DNA of 64,000 nt from Phyllobacterium endophyticum (GCF_003010935.1 NZ_PGGN01000001.1:806001-870000); one strand, 5' to 3'; positions 9,192 through 18,490 are shown, numbered from the stretch's first letter. A program made the numbers and translations. Notes: a model not told the origin generated them from the letters alone.

Positions 9192-9214
9192 TTGGCCAGA
9201 GTTGGCACTATAGA

Positions 9215-9577
9215 ATGAATGAGCAAAAACCACTCCGCCTTCGCAAGAGAGCGGAGTTTTTGGCTGTTCGGAACGGAGAAAAGCGCCGCGGCGTCTATTT
9301 TCTGATCGAAGTCAAAGAGCGGGACGACCAGGCTGGGCCCCCGCGCGTAGGTTTCACGGTTACCAAAAAGAACGGGAACGCTGTTGTCCGCAATCGCATC
9401 AAGCGACGCCTCAGAGAGGCTGTGCGCGTCAATGTTGCTAATGACATGCAAGCTGGAACCGATTATGTGATCGTTGCTCGCCGCGATGCGCTGAACGCGC
9501 CGTTCGCTGACCTGACACGGGAACTCTCCAAACGGGTTTCCAGGAAAATATTGACCCGGCGTTCGACGAAGCCTTAG
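9215..9577 (+). CDS. rnpA: ribonuclease P protein component
   Basis: A 120-residue basic protein; the family signature appears as [28 protein letters not shown]-type sequence around residues 44-72, including the [10 protein letters not shown] helix that binds RNA. It is the protein cofactor of RNase P, which matures tRNA 5' ends. The frame is open far upstream through rpmH, so the start is a choice: ATG 9215 ([15 protein letters not shown]) gives the standard length but has only a weak ribosome binding site, consistent with coupling to rpmH. yidC follows 32 bp downstream; the yidD gene often found between them is not visible here. Confidence 0.95.
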   Translation: MNEQKPLRLRKRAEFLAVRNGEKRRGVYFLIEVKERDDQAGPPRVGFTVTKKNGNAVVRNRIKRRLREAVRVNVANDMQAGTDYVIVARRDALNAPFADLTRELSKRVSRKILTRRSTKP

Positions 9578-9609
9578 CAGGTACGGCGAAACCGACCCAA
9601 GGACCGACA

Positions 9610-11463
9610 ATGGAAACCAACCGTAATTTCTTCATCACCATTGCCTTGTCCATTGTGATTCTGACGCTTTGGCAAGTGTTCTACATGAACCCCAAGATCG
9701 AAGCTCAGCGCGAACAGGCCCAGATCGAGGCCACGCGGCAAGGACAAACCCGTGTTGACGGGCAGGCGAGCGCGCCAGCAGGCACTGCCACCAATGGCAA
9801 TGCAACGAATAATTTTCCGTCGTCGACCCCAGCTAATCCTGATGCCAATGTTCCAGGCCAGTCGCAAGATGCTGCAAAGGCGGGTAGCCTGACGCGCGCA
9901 GCCGCACTTGGTCAGACGCAGCGCATCAGGATCGACACACCCAGCCTTGGCGGCTCCATCAGTTTGACCGGTGCGCGGCTCGATGATCTGCAACTGAAGC
10001 ACTATCACGAGACCGTCGACGACAATTCGCCAAACATCGAGCTGCTGAGCCCGGCGCAGATGATTGATGGCCAGTTCGTGGAAGTCGGGTTTACGGGAAA
10101 TGACCTGACGGGGACAGTTCCAGGCCCGACCACCGTCTGGACCCGCGAGGGTAACAATGATCTGACGTCGTCCACACCGGTTACGCTGTCCTACACCAAT
10201 GAAAAGGGGCTGGTCTTCAAGCGGACGATCAGTGTCGACGAGAACTACATGTTCACGGTGAAGGACGCTGTTACCAACACGACTGCAGCACCCGTTTCGC
10301 TGGCGTCCTACGGGCGTGTGACGCGCTTCTCGAAGCCTCTGCATCCAAGCACCTACGTGCTGCACGAGGGACCGATAGCCGTGGTCAACGATAAACTGAT
10401 CGAATACAAGTTTGCAGCGATTGAAGAAGAACGGGAAGTAGCGCCGGAGCGGTCGACCACTGGCGGATGGGTTGGAATTACCGATAAATATTGGGCTGCT
10501 GCGCTCGTTCCAGCACAAGCAACGCCGTTCAAGATACGCTTTTCATATTTCGAGGATGGACGTCCGCGCTATCAAAGCGACTATCTGTCTGATCCGGCGA
10601 CGATCCAGCCTGGTCAGACAGTATCTACCGACAACCTTATCTTCGCAGGCGCGAAAGAGGTCGGCAAGATCAACGCCTATATGAATGACCTGCATATTCC
10701 GCTCTTCAAGAATCTGATCGACTGGGGATGGTTCTATTTCATCACCGAGCCGATGTTTTATCTTATCGACTGGCTCTACAAGGCTATCGGAAACTTCGGC
10801 GTTGCCATTCTGGCGGTGACCGTCATCCTGAAAGCCTTCTTCTTCCCGCTTGCCAACAAATCCTATGCATCGATGGCACGTATGAAGCTGGTTCAGCCGA
10901 AAATGACCGAGATTCGCGAAAAGTACGCGGATGACAAGGTGAAACAGCAGCAAGCCATGATGGAACTGTACAAGACGGAGAAGATCAACCCGATCGCCGG
11001 CTGCTGGCCTGTCCTGATCCAGATTCCGGTTTTCTTTGCGCTGTACAAGGTACTCTACGTCACCATTGAAATGCGCCACGCGCCGTTCTTTGGCTGGATT
11101 CAGGATCTGGCTGCTCCCGATCCGACATCGATATTCAATCTGTTCGGGCTCATTCCATGGACTGTTCCGGCATTCCTGATGATCGGCGTATGGCCGTTGA
11201 TCATGGGCGTCACGATGTTCCTGCAGATGCGCATGAACCCGACGCCGCCCGATCCGACCCAGCAGATGATCTTCAACTGGATGCCGCTGATTTTTACGTT
11301 CATGCTGTCGAGCTTTCCGGCGGGTCTGGTGATCTACTGGGCGTGGAACAATACGCTCTCGATCATCCAGCAAGGCATCATCATGAAGCGCCAAGGCGTC
11401 AAGGTTGAGCTGTGGGACAATCTTGCAGGGCTGTTCCGCAAGAAACCCAAACCGGCTGAATAG
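9610..11463 (+). CDS. yidC: membrane protein insertase YidC
   Basis: A 617-residue YidC/Oxa1 protein. An N-terminal span (about residues 7-25) is followed by a Ser/Pro/Asn-rich linker, the large periplasmic beta domain (about 95-370), then the conserved 60KD_IMP core with membrane hairpins from about residue 380 on, including AILAVTVILKAFFFPL, NPIAGCWPVLIQIPVFFALY and FPAGLVIYWAWNN. It inserts proteins into the inner membrane alone or with SecYEG. Length suits alphaproteobacteria. It ends the rpmH-rnpA-yidC run and is followed by a terminator. Confidence 0.97.
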   Translation: METNRNFFITIALSIVILTLWQVFYMNPKIEAQREQAQIEATRQGQTRVDGQASAPAGTATNGNATNNFPSSTPANPDANVPGQSQDAAKAGSLTRAAALGQTQRIRIDTPSLGGSISLTGARLDDLQLKHYHETVDDNSPNIELLSPAQMIDGQFVEVGFTGNDLTGTVPGPTTVWTREGNNDLTSSTPVTLSYTNEKGLVFKRTISVDENYMFTVKDAVTNTTAAPVSLASYGRVTRFSKPLHPSTYVLHEGPIAVVNDKLIEYKFAAIEEEREVAPERSTTGGWVGITDKYWAAALVPAQATPFKIRFSYFEDGRPRYQSDYLSDPATIQPGQTVSTDNLIFAGAKEVGKINAYMNDLHIPLFKNLIDWGWFYFITEPMFYLIDWLYKAIGNFGVAILAVTVILKAFFFPLANKSYASMARMKLVQPKMTEIREKYADDKVKQQQAMMELYKTEKINPIAGCWPVLIQIPVFFALYKVLYVTIEMRHAPFFGWIQDLAAPDPTSIFNLFGLIPWTVPAFLMIGVWPLIMGVTMFLQMRMNPTPPDPTQQMIFNWMPLIFTFMLSSFPAGLVIYWAWNNTLSIIQQGIIMKRQGVKVELWDNLAGLFRKKPKPAE

Positions 11464-11484
11464 CCGGGACTTGCCGGCGAATCC

Positions 11485-11517
11485 AAAGCCCCTGGCTTGA
11501 CTGGGGGCTTTTCTTTT
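11485..11517 (+). terminator. rho-independent terminator after yidC
   Basis: AAGCCCC and GGGGCTT pair around a ten-base loop and are followed by TTCTTTT. It starts 22 bp after the yidC stop, in the sense direction, so it closes the rpmH-rnpA-yidC transcript before engB. Confidence 0.8.
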
Positions 11518-11588
11518 GAGCGGTTGACCAGCCTGTAGTAAACAATGATTGCAGGGCATCGAGTCCGCGGCATTTGGATGGAAATAAA

Positions 11589-12269
11589 TTGAGCGAAACG
11601 CAGCAGAACATCGACAGGCTTATCGAGAAGGGCAGAATGCTCTTTGCACAAGGCTGGGTTTTTATTCGCGGCGTTCCCGCCATGAAATTTCTGCCGCCGG
11701 AAGGGCCGTTGGAGATCGCTTTTGCAGGACGGTCGAACGTCGGGAAATCTTCGTTGATCAACGCGATCATCGGGCAGAAAGGGCTCGCTCGAACATCGAA
11801 CACGCCGGGGCGGACTCAGGAGCTGAACTATTTCGTTCCGGATGGTCATTCGGGCGAAGACGGCGATCTTCCGCCCCTCGCGGTCGTAGATATGCCCGGC
11901 TATGGTTTCGCAGAAGCGCCCAAGGAACAGGTGGATGCCTGGACGCGACTGGTCTTTGATTACTTGCGCGGACGCACGACCTTAAAGCGTGTCTATCTTC
12001 TGATCGATGCACGTCATGGCGTCAAAAAGAACGACGCCGAGGTACTCGATCTTCTGGATCGCGCCGCAGTATCCTACCAGATCGTGTTGACCAAAATCGA
12101 CAAGATCAAACCTGCCGGCGTGCCGCGCCTGATGCAAGACACTGCTCAAGCGATAAAGAAGCGCGCCGCTGCCTATCCTGAAATCCTTGCGACATCGTCG
12201 GAAAAAGGCGCAGGGCTCGATGCGCTCCGTGCGGCCATAGCTCAACTCCTCGAAGAACAGCGGGCGTAA
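11589..12269 (+). CDS. engB: ribosome biogenesis GTP-binding protein EngB/YihA
   Basis: A 226-residue TrmE-Era-EngA-like GTPase. G1 is [12 protein letters not shown], the [12 protein letters not shown] switch region and the DMPGYGFA G3 motif follow, and LTKIDK is G4. It assists 50S subunit assembly. Start: the TTG at 11589 has GGATGG seven bases upstream; an in-frame TTG at 11574 lacks a ribosome binding site, so the shorter form is preferred. In many Rhizobiales engB is directly followed by argB; here an ECF sigma/fasciclin unit on the opposite strand stands between them. Confidence 0.94.
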   Translation: MSETQQNIDRLIEKGRMLFAQGWVFIRGVPAMKFLPPEGPLEIAFAGRSNVGKSSLINAIIGQKGLARTSNTPGRTQELNYFVPDGHSGEDGDLPPLAVVDMPGYGFAEAPKEQVDAWTRLVFDYLRGRTTLKRVYLLIDARHGVKKNDAEVLDLLDRAAVSYQIVLTKIDKIKPAGVPRLMQDTAQAIKKRAAAYPEILATSSEKGAGLDALRAAIAQLLEEQRA

Positions 12270-12316
12270 AAAAAGCCCCGCGAAAACCGAAGCTGAGAAG
12301 CTTGGGATCACGGGGC
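12270..12316 (-). terminator. terminator for the fasciclin operon
   Basis: On the minus strand GCCCCG (12311-12316) pairs with CGGGGC (12275-12280), with an inner AAGCT/AGCTT stem in the loop, and is followed by six T. It begins 42 bp past the fasciclin stop and abuts the engB stop, so it may also limit read-through from engB. Confidence 0.75.
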
Positions 12317-12357
12317 AATTGCTGGCTCACTGTGCGCGTTGAACCAGGTTTGCAGCC

Positions 12358-12909
12358 TTACATTTTTGGTAGAAGAACCTTGTCGATCACGTGGATCACG
12401 CCATTGGACTGCTTGACATTGGCGATGGTCACGGTGGCGACCGTGCCGTTCTCGTCGGTCAGGGTGATCTTTTTGCCCTTGTATTTTGCCGTCCATACGC
12501 AACCACCCACGGTCTTCACCGGATGTGCGCCTTCGTCATCATCGATCATTTTCATGATGGCCTTTGATGAGGCATCGGCAGCAACGACATGGCAGGTCAG
12601 GATCTTGGCCAGCTTGTCCTTGTTTTCGGGCTTGAGGAGCGTTTCCACCGTACCTTTCGGAAGTTCGGCGAATGCCTCATTCGTGGGCGCGAATACCGTG
12701 AACGGCCCTTTGCCCTGAAGTGTCTCGACGAGGCCTGCCGCTTTCACCGCAGCCACCAATGTCGTGTGGTCCTTGGAGTTCACCGCGTTCTCGATGATAT
12801 TCTTGTTCTCGTACATGGCGGCGCCGCCGACTGTCGGGTTCTTGGCATAGGCAGACCCGGCGACCAGCAAGGTCGAGAGTGCGATCAGGCCCAATGATTT
12901 CTTCAGCAT
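12358..12909 (-). CDS. secreted fasciclin (FAS1) domain protein
   Basis: A 183-residue protein with a clear signal peptide (MLKKSLGLIALSTLLVAGSAYA, cleavage after about residue 22) and one FAS1 domain: the H1-like segment GPFTVFAPTNEAFAELP and the H2-like HVIDKVLLP are both present. Two cysteines (in LTCHV and GGCVW) could form a disulfide in the periplasm. FAS1 domains mediate adhesion in other proteins; the role here is unknown. It is downstream of an anti-sigma/ECF sigma pair on the same strand, so it may be a regulon member, as seen for other bacterial fasciclin genes. Confidence 0.88.
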   Translation of the reverse strand: MLKKSLGLIALSTLLVAGSAYAKNPTVGGAAMYENKNIIENAVNSKDHTTLVAAVKAAGLVETLQGKGPFTVFAPTNEAFAELPKGTVETLLKPENKDKLAKILTCHVVAADASSKAIMKMIDDDEGAHPVKTVGGCVWTAKYKGKKITLTDENGTVATVTIANVKQSNGVIHVIDKVLLPKM

Positions 12910-13003
12910 GCTTCATCTCCATTGTTGTTCCCCTCGGTTGAGGACAGATGGAGATACGGAAGCTGGAGGATTAAGTTTCAGGAACCGTGAATTATAAGGG
13001 GAG

Positions 13004-13714
13004 TTAAATTCGGCGTACTGCGCCAGCGGCAACAATCGGGCCGGTCGGGATGCCCTTCGGTGCGCCTCCAACGGGTTCGATCGTGAGCGCCAGTGTCGTT
13101 CCCTCACGCAGCTTTGCAAGCAATGGAGGTGACAGATTGAACTCGGTCACCTCAGGCGAAACCATCAGGCCGAGCGATATAGGAGGCTCGCTTCCGGCAA
13201 TCAGCCAAAGCTCGACCGAGCGATCTTTTGGCATGTCGCCAGTGACCACGGTAACCTTCAATTTTCTGGTTCTCTCATCGAAGATTGCCAGCGTATGAAC
13301 GGGGCTACCTGCAACTTCCATCGACGCAACGAACTGCGCGTCCGGAGTACCGGACCGCTCCCTCAAGTCGCTGCCGATGCCGATCACGGCGAAAGCAAGC
13401 GCAGCGAAAGCCAGTCCGCGCCAGAAGGTGAGATTGTTCCAGAAGGATGCGGTGGCGGCGACTTCGATAGCAAAAAGCCGCTGATCTATACGGTTTTTCA
13501 CGTGATGCGGGACAGCGGAGTTGTCGAATTCATCGTTGAGGGGGTCGAACTGCTTTTGCCAGCGGGCGACAAGCTGGGCAAAGGTCTTGTCCGTCTCGAT
13601 ACGGCGCGCAACCTCCCGACGCTCCTGCTCGGGGAGCACGCCCAACACATATTCGGCGGCGACGAAATCGTCTCCCTCCGGTGTCGTGTCGTCATCAGGT
13701 ACGATCGGGCTCAT
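13004..13714 (-). CDS. anti-sigma factor, RskA/ChrR-like membrane type
   Basis: A 236-residue protein with an N-terminal cytoplasmic anti-sigma region (VAAEYVLGVLPEQERREVARR is the typical zinc-less RskA-type opening, about residues 18-38), a single membrane span at about 93-110 and a periplasmic RskA C-terminal domain containing VELWLIAG and EP-rich sequence. It should sequester the ECF sigma factor encoded directly upstream. Its ATG overlaps the sigma stop codon by 4 bp, so translation is coupled. The release signal is unknown. Confidence 0.85.
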   Translation of the reverse strand: MSPIVPDDDTTPEGDDFVAAEYVLGVLPEQERREVARRIETDKTFAQLVARWQKQFDPLNDEFDNSAVPHHVKNRIDQRLFAIEVAATASFWNNLTFWRGLAFAALAFAVIGIGSDLRERSGTPDAQFVASMEVAGSPVHTLAIFDERTRKLKVTVVTGDMPKDRSVELWLIAGSEPPISLGLMVSPEVTEFNLSPPLLAKLREGTTLALTIEPVGGAPKGIPTGPIVAAGAVRRI

Positions 13715-14250
13715 CCCTCAAGGCATTCCTTCAGTTTTATCAGGCTGCGGCGCAACCATGTTCTCATCGTATTCAGGGGCACCTTGTATCGGCTTGCCAG
13801 TGCCTCGTAGCTGTCTCCATTCAGATAGGCGCCGCGAACCGCCGCAGCTCTGTCCACATCAAGCTGGCCAAGGCAATCATAGATGCGCCGCGCTTCCCCC
13901 CCAGCAACCGCGAGCTGTTCTGGATCGGGCGAGGGCTCGGAAATTGCCGCCGCCGCATTTAATTCCACCGCCGCGGGTTTGCGCGAACGAAGCAGATCGA
14001 TGCAGTGATTGCGTGCGATCGCCACCAGCCACGAAATAGGGCTTGTGTCCGCGACAGCGAATCGGTCTGCCTTGTTCCAGATTTTAACGTAGATATCCTG
14101 TAGCGCGTCTTCTGCTTCTGTTCGGTTCCCCAAGACACGCAGACATACTCCAAAAAGTTTCGCACTCGTCGATGCATACAGAATGTCGAACGCCGCGCGG
14201 TCTCGTAACGCGACTCGCGAAATAAGCTCCGAGATGCCTTCGGGCGTCAT
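13711..14250 (-). CDS. ECF-family RNA polymerase sigma factor
   Basis: A 179-residue sigma factor with region 2 (AFDILYASTSAKLFGVCLRVL ... DIYVKIWNKADRF) and region 4 (AAAVRGAYLNGDSYEALASRY, LNTMRTWLRRSLIKLK). It directs transcription of a stress regulon when its anti-sigma partner releases it. ATG 14250 (MTPEGISELI) gives standard ECF length; an in-frame TTG at 14310 would add 20 residues but is less likely. It forms a unit with the anti-sigma gene and, downstream, the fasciclin gene, resembling SigK-RskA-fasciclin modules. The 160 bp to argB should contain its promoter; I could not identify the sites with confidence. Confidence 0.88.
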   Translation of the reverse strand: MTPEGISELISRVALRDRAAFDILYASTSAKLFGVCLRVLGNRTEAEDALQDIYVKIWNKADRFAVADTSPISWLVAIARNHCIDLLRSRKPAAVELNAAAAISEPSPDPEQLAVAGGEARRIYDCLGQLDVDRAAAVRGAYLNGDSYEALASRYKVPLNTMRTWLRRSLIKLKECLEG

Positions 14251-14410
14251 ATAATTGGCGTTTCCCACTTTTAATGCTGATTTAAATCTGCTGGCAGCAC
14301 GCGCTGTCAATGGTGAGATGGGAAAAAGCTGGCACAGAGCCTAAATCCCGTTTGCTGGAAACCGTCTTTGACGTTAAGAACCCCCGTCCTTTCCAAGCTG
14401 GAGCTTGCGC

Positions 14411-15313
14411 ATGTCCTCCCCCTTAGATGCCGACCACAACGCGGAAATACAGGCCAGTCTGCTCTCTGCCGCTCTGCCCTACATGCAGCGCTACGAGAAC
14501 AAGACGGTTGTCGTGAAATATGGCGGACACGCGATGGGGGATGCTGCCCTCGGCAAGGCGTTCGCGCGCGATATAGCGCTTCTAAAACAGTCGGGCATCA
14601 ATCCGATTGTTGTGCATGGCGGCGGGCCGCAGATCGCTTCCATGCTGGCCCGCATGGGCATCGAGTCCAAGTTTGAGGGCGGCTTGCGCGTGACCGATGC
14701 GAAGACGCTGGAAATCGTCGAAATGGTCCTCGCTGGTTCGATCAACAAGGAAATCGTTGCCTTGATCAATGCCGAAGGTGAATGGGCGATAGGCTTATGC
14801 GGCAAGGATGGCAACATGGTCTTTGCCGAAAAGGCCAAGAAAACCATCATCGACCCTGATTCGAATATCGAAAAGATCGTCGATCTGGGCTTTGTCGGCG
14901 AGCCTGTAGAAGTCGATCGCACGCTGCTGGATCTTCTTGCACGTTCCGAGATGATACCGGTTATCGCTCCGGTAGCGCCGGGACGCGATGGTCATACCTA
15001 CAATATCAACGCTGATACGTTCGCTGGCGCTATAGCCGGCGCACTAGCGGCATCCCGCCTGCTGTTTCTGACAGACGTTCCCGGTGTTCTCGACAAGAAC
15101 AAGCAACTGATCAAGGAACTTTCGGTCGCGCAAGCCCGCGCGCTCATCAAGGACGGAACGATATCAGGCGGCATGATCCCAAAGGTGGAAACATGTATCG
15201 AAGCGATCAACCGCGGTGTCGAGGGCGTCGTTATCCTTAATGGCAAAACCCCGCACTCGGTTCTGCTTGAGCTCTTTACTGAACGCGGTGCAGGAACGCT
15301 GATTGTCCCCTGA
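14411..15313 (+). CDS. argB: acetylglutamate kinase
   Basis: A 300-residue amino-acid kinase. [11 protein letters not shown] (phosphate-binding Lys), VHGGGPQI and [10 protein letters not shown] are signature segments. It phosphorylates N-acetyl-L-glutamate in arginine synthesis, and the enzyme of this length group is usually arginine-inhibited. ATG 14411 is preferred over the TTG at 14405 because homologues begin here. The gene's stop codon abuts the stop of the convergent Lrp-type gene with no spacer. Confidence 0.96.
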   Translation: MSSPLDADHNAEIQASLLSAALPYMQRYENKTVVVKYGGHAMGDAALGKAFARDIALLKQSGINPIVVHGGGPQIASMLARMGIESKFEGGLRVTDAKTLEIVEMVLAGSINKEIVALINAEGEWAIGLCGKDGNMVFAEKAKKTIIDPDSNIEKIVDLGFVGEPVEVDRTLLDLLARSEMIPVIAPVAPGRDGHTYNINADTFAGAIAGALAASRLLFLTDVPGVLDKNKQLIKELSVAQARALIKDGTISGGMIPKVETCIEAINRGVEGVVILNGKTPHSVLLELFTERGAGTLIVP

Positions 15314-15796
15314 TCATTTCTTGAGATGATCCAGCGGGATTTTCCCGGGCCCCTTGATATTCTGCAGCACGAGCTGGGTGTGCACGTCTCGCACACCCTT
15401 CAATCGCATGAGCCGGTGCATGACGAAGCCGTTGAGATCATCGACTGTCGGAACCATGACATGCAGGAGAAAGTCATGTTCTCCGGTCATGGTCCAGCAA
15501 GACGAAACTTCGTCCATGCGCTGAATTTCGGCGATGAAGCGTTCGGGCGACTCGTCGCTATGCGTGTTGAGACGCACCTGGATGAAGACTTCGACCATCA
15601 GCCCTATCGATCGCCTGTCGATGTTCGCGGCAAAGCCCCGAATGATTCCGCTTTCCTGGAGCTGCTCGAACCTGCGGGCGCAGGGTGTCGGGGACAGACC
15701 GATCAACTGGGCGAGATCGGTTATCGGAACGCGCCCGTTGCTCTGGAGAATCTGCAGCATCTTGATTTCAAATGCGTCGAGCTGAGAAGAAATCAC
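15314..15796 (-). CDS. Lrp/AsnC-family transcriptional regulator
   Basis: A 160-residue Lrp-type regulator: N-terminal helix-turn-helix (VPITDLAQLIGLSPTPCARR, about residues 22-41) and C-terminal RAM/AsnC ligand domain (VSSCWTMTGEHDFLLHVMVP). Start is a GTG at 15796 with AGGAG eight bases upstream; the frame is open further but without a better signal. It is divergent from phenylalanine hydroxylase over a 118 bp gap that contains an 8-bp inverted repeat, so it probably senses an aromatic amino acid and controls phhA and itself. The ligand is inferred. Confidence 0.9.
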   Translation of the reverse strand: MISSQLDAFEIKMLQILQSNGRVPITDLAQLIGLSPTPCARRFEQLQESGIIRGFAANIDRRSIGLMVEVFIQVRLNTHSDESPERFIAEIQRMDEVSSCWTMTGEHDFLLHVMVPTVDDLNGFVMHRLMRLKGVRDVHTQLVLQNIKGPGKIPLDHLKK

Positions 15797-15846
15797 TCGA
15801 AAATCTCCTGTTGGTTCGTAAATCCACTCGCGAGAATGGTTGATGC

Positions 15847-15868
15847 AGGGGATTAGGTCAAATCCCCT
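15847..15868. promoter_or_regulatory. inverted repeat in the lrp-phhA intergenic region, candidate operator
   Basis: AGGGGATT and AATCCCCT form a perfect 8-bp inverted repeat around six bases, midway between the divergent regulator and phhA. Its place and symmetry suit a dimeric regulator such as the adjacent Lrp-type protein. No T run follows, so it is not a terminator for either gene. Confidence 0.45.
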
Positions 15869-15914
15869 CATTTCCTCGTCGTATTCTTTAGCAACGAAGA
15901 TTGAGGAGGAACCG

Positions 15915-16748
15915 ATGACCATCAGCGTTGAGGCTTATGCGAAGGAATGTGCGGCGCAGGGACTTCGCGGCAATTATTCGGTTTGCAAGCGGGATTTTAC
16001 CGTCGAACAGAGCTATGACTACTCTGAAGAAGACCAGGAGGTGTGGCGGACCCTGTGCGATCGACAGACGAAGCTGACGGAAAAGCTGGCACATCACAGC
16101 TATCTCAATGGTGTGAATGCCCTCGGCCTGCTTGAACGGATACCGGACTTCCATGAGGTAAGCGAACGTCTCCACAAGCTGACAGGCTGGGAAATCGTCG
16201 CGGTTCCGGGGCTGATTCCAAACGAGCCGTTCTTCGATCATCTTGCCAACAGGCGCTTTCCGGTAACCAACTGGCTACGCAGCAAAAAGGAGCTGGACTA
16301 TATTGTCGAGCCGGACATGTTTCACGATTTCTTCGGCCACGTTCCAATCCTTAGCCAACCCGTCTTTGCGGATTTCATGCAGCTCTATGGCGAGAAGGGC
16401 GGAGCCGCGTCCCGCATGGGCGGCGAGCAACTGGCGGCCCGGCTTTACTGGTATACCGCCGAGTTTGGTCTCATGCGGGAGGAGGGTGCGCAACTCAAGG
16501 CGTTCGGCGCGGGACTCATGTCATCCTTCAGTGAATTGCAATTTGCCGTGACAAGCCCCGATGCGCATCATGTGGAATTCGATATCGAGACGGTGATGCA
16601 TACGGCTTATGAGATCGACAAGTTCCAGCGGGTCTATTTTGTCTTGCCATCTTTCGGGACCTTGAGAGATGCTTTCGAGAAAGCTGACATGGCGAAACTG
16701 ATCGCGCGCTGGAAGGATGTCGAACCACTGGATCCGGCAACTGTTTAG
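15915..16748 (+). CDS. phhA: phenylalanine 4-monooxygenase (phenylalanine hydroxylase)
   Basis: A 277-residue bacterial aromatic amino acid hydroxylase. The iron ligands are in MFHDFFGHVP (His137, His142) and YTAEFGL (Glu183). The pterin-dependent enzyme converts phenylalanine to tyrosine. ATG 15915 has an excellent GAGGAGGA ribosome binding site; the frame is open upstream but those codons lie in the control region. Pterin recycling (phhB) is not next to it. The divergent Lrp-type gene is the likely regulator. Confidence 0.95.
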   Translation: MTISVEAYAKECAAQGLRGNYSVCKRDFTVEQSYDYSEEDQEVWRTLCDRQTKLTEKLAHHSYLNGVNALGLLERIPDFHEVSERLHKLTGWEIVAVPGLIPNEPFFDHLANRRFPVTNWLRSKKELDYIVEPDMFHDFFGHVPILSQPVFADFMQLYGEKGGAASRMGGEQLAARLYWYTAEFGLMREEGAQLKAFGAGLMSSFSELQFAVTSPDAHHVEFDIETVMHTAYEIDKFQRVYFVLPSFGTLRDAFEKADMAKLIARWKDVEPLDPATV

Positions 16749-16756
16749 CGCTCACT

Positions 16757-17539
16757 TCAAGCTGCATTCTGCATGTTGGGCTCGATGATCACACAATCAC
16801 GCCCATTTCGCTTTGCCTCGTAAAGCCTGCGATCGGCGATCTGAAAATGATCGGCGATCGTTCTGTTCGCCAGTCCGGCAACACCTCCGATGCTTACACT
16901 CAGCGGGAGGCGCAGGTTTTCGGGAGTGCGAAAATCAATGCGGCTCACCGCCGACCTGATGTTTTCGCCCATGGATTTGACGAGAGCTTGATCATCCGTT
17001 GGAAGACAAACAGCGAATTCTTCGCCTCCGATGCGTCCGATACTGTCGCGGTCCCCGACACAGTCCGTGATACATTGCGCGATCGCCATCAAGGCGCCAT
17101 CGCCATTGTAGTGACCATGGACATCATTGATTTTCTTGAAATGGTCAGCGTCAATGATCAGGAGAGAACTGGCGCGCTTTTGTCTAACGTCTTCGATATG
17201 GTTGAAGAACGCCTCGCGGTTGAGAAGGCCCGTCATGCTGTCGCGTGATGACTTCTCCAGTAATTTTGCGTTGGTGACTTCTAGTTCCCGCATCACCTGA
17301 CCGAGCTTGTCCAGCGTCAAACGCAGCTTTTCCGATTGTCGGAATACCAGGAACGAAACGGCGGGAGAGATCACAAGCGGACAAATCGTTGCGATCATGT
17401 AGCCTCGTACATCGTGCATGTCATTGGCGGTCATGATGATTCCCGTGATCAGCAGTGAACATGCCACTGAAATGACCATAACCATCGCGCACTTGAAGAG
17501 AACTCTGAACATCGGACCTCGTGGACTGCTCTTAACCAA
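16757..17539 (-). CDS. membrane-bound diguanylate cyclase (GGDEF domain)
   Basis: A 260-residue protein with two N-terminal membrane spans (about 10-30 and 40-62), a short coiled linker and a GGDEF domain whose active site reads GRIGGEEFAVCLP, the functional GGEEF variant. Upstream, SRDSMTGLLNREAFFN is the standard domain opening. It should make cyclic di-GMP at the inner membrane. There is no EAL domain and no recognisable sensor apart from the membrane hairpin. It converges on phhA with 8 bp between stops. Confidence 0.9.
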   Translation of the reverse strand: MVKSSPRGPMFRVLFKCAMVMVISVACSLLITGIIMTANDMHDVRGYMIATICPLVISPAVSFLVFRQSEKLRLTLDKLGQVMRELEVTNAKLLEKSSRDSMTGLLNREAFFNHIEDVRQKRASSLLIIDADHFKKINDVHGHYNGDGALMAIAQCITDCVGDRDSIGRIGGEEFAVCLPTDDQALVKSMGENIRSAVSRIDFRTPENLRLPLSVSIGGVAGLANRTIADHFQIADRRLYEAKRNGRDCVIIEPNMQNAA

Positions 17540-17683
17540 TACGAGGAACAGATGAAGCGGATGTTATCCAAAAATTTAAAAACGGTCGTAGTTCGGTCTC
17601 TTTTCGTCTATTGATTCGGTAGCGAAACAGAAATCTCTGAATTCGCTTTTGCCTACCAGAAAACGGCGGAACCTTAATCGCGT

Positions 17684-18409
17684 ATGACAAATCAACCTGA
17701 ACCATTGAATTTTGCACATGTGACCGATTGGATCTTCGATCTCGACAATACCCTTTATCCGCATCATTCCAACCTGTTTTCACAGATCGACGTTAAAATG
17801 ACGGACTACGTCGCCGATCTCCTGAAATTGTCACGCACGGATGCGCGGCAAATGCAGAAGCAGTTCTACAAGGACTATGGCACGACGCTCAAAGGCCTCA
17901 TGGATCGTTACGACATCGATCCGGATGATTTTCTGCAGAAGGTGCATGACATTGACTACTCGTGGCTCGTGCCGGATCCTTCGCTCGCCATAGCAATCAG
18001 GCAGTTGCCCGGCCGGAAGTTCATATTCACCAATGGTGATCGCGGTCATGCCGAGCGTGCTGCGCGGCAACTCGGCGTTCTGGATGAATTCGACGATATA
18101 TTCGACATCGTCGCCGCTCAACTGCTGCCAAAGCCTGCGCGGGAAACCTATGACCGGTTCCTCGCCCGGCACAATATCGATGCAGCAAGTAGCGTGATGT
18201 TCGAGGATCTGGCGCGCAATCTAACAGTACCAAAAGCCCTCGGAATGACGACGGTCTTGATCGTCCCGCATAACTTTGAGCCAACATTCTCGGAAATATG
18301 GGAGCGCGATCCAGGGCATACCGATCACGTCGACTATGTTACAGACAACCTTGCTTCATTCCTCAGCGCCATCCTGCCGGGACAGACAGCGTTGAGCGTT
18401 CCTGCTTGA
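17684..18409 (+). CDS. pyrimidine 5'-nucleotidase, HAD superfamily (SDT1-like)
   Basis: A 241-residue HAD hydrolase. Motif I is FDLDNTLY (nucleophile Asp), motif II FTNGDRGHA, and motif IV MFEDLARNL. The DNTLYPH opening is typical of the pyrimidine 5'-nucleotidase (SDT1/PHM8) branch, which dephosphorylates UMP and CMP. Such a gene is commonly found near argB and dapD in Rhizobiales, consistent with its place here. Confidence 0.85.
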   Translation: MTNQPEPLNFAHVTDWIFDLDNTLYPHHSNLFSQIDVKMTDYVADLLKLSRTDARQMQKQFYKDYGTTLKGLMDRYDIDPDDFLQKVHDIDYSWLVPDPSLAIAIRQLPGRKFIFTNGDRGHAERAARQLGVLDEFDDIFDIVAAQLLPKPARETYDRFLARHNIDAASSVMFEDLARNLTVPKALGMTTVLIVPHNFEPTFSEIWERDPGHTDHVDYVTDNLASFLSAILPGQTALSVPA

Positions 18410-18490
18410 CGCGGTTTACCTCTTTAGAAGAAATCATCGATGCCTCGGCGCGCATCGTGGCTTGAACGATTGCCGTGGCAATGACGATAA

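Noticed and set aside
8957-9214. rnpA frame open through rpmH, suggesting an extended RnpA or nested genes as in Thermus
   Set aside because: The extension has no RnpA-like sequence, and the start at 9215 gives the normal length.
9574-11559. Two long open frames (314 and 338 codons) on the minus strand opposite yidC
   Set aside because: They are mirror frames of a clearly identified gene, rich in Arg/His/Gln with no domain, signal or ribosome binding site.
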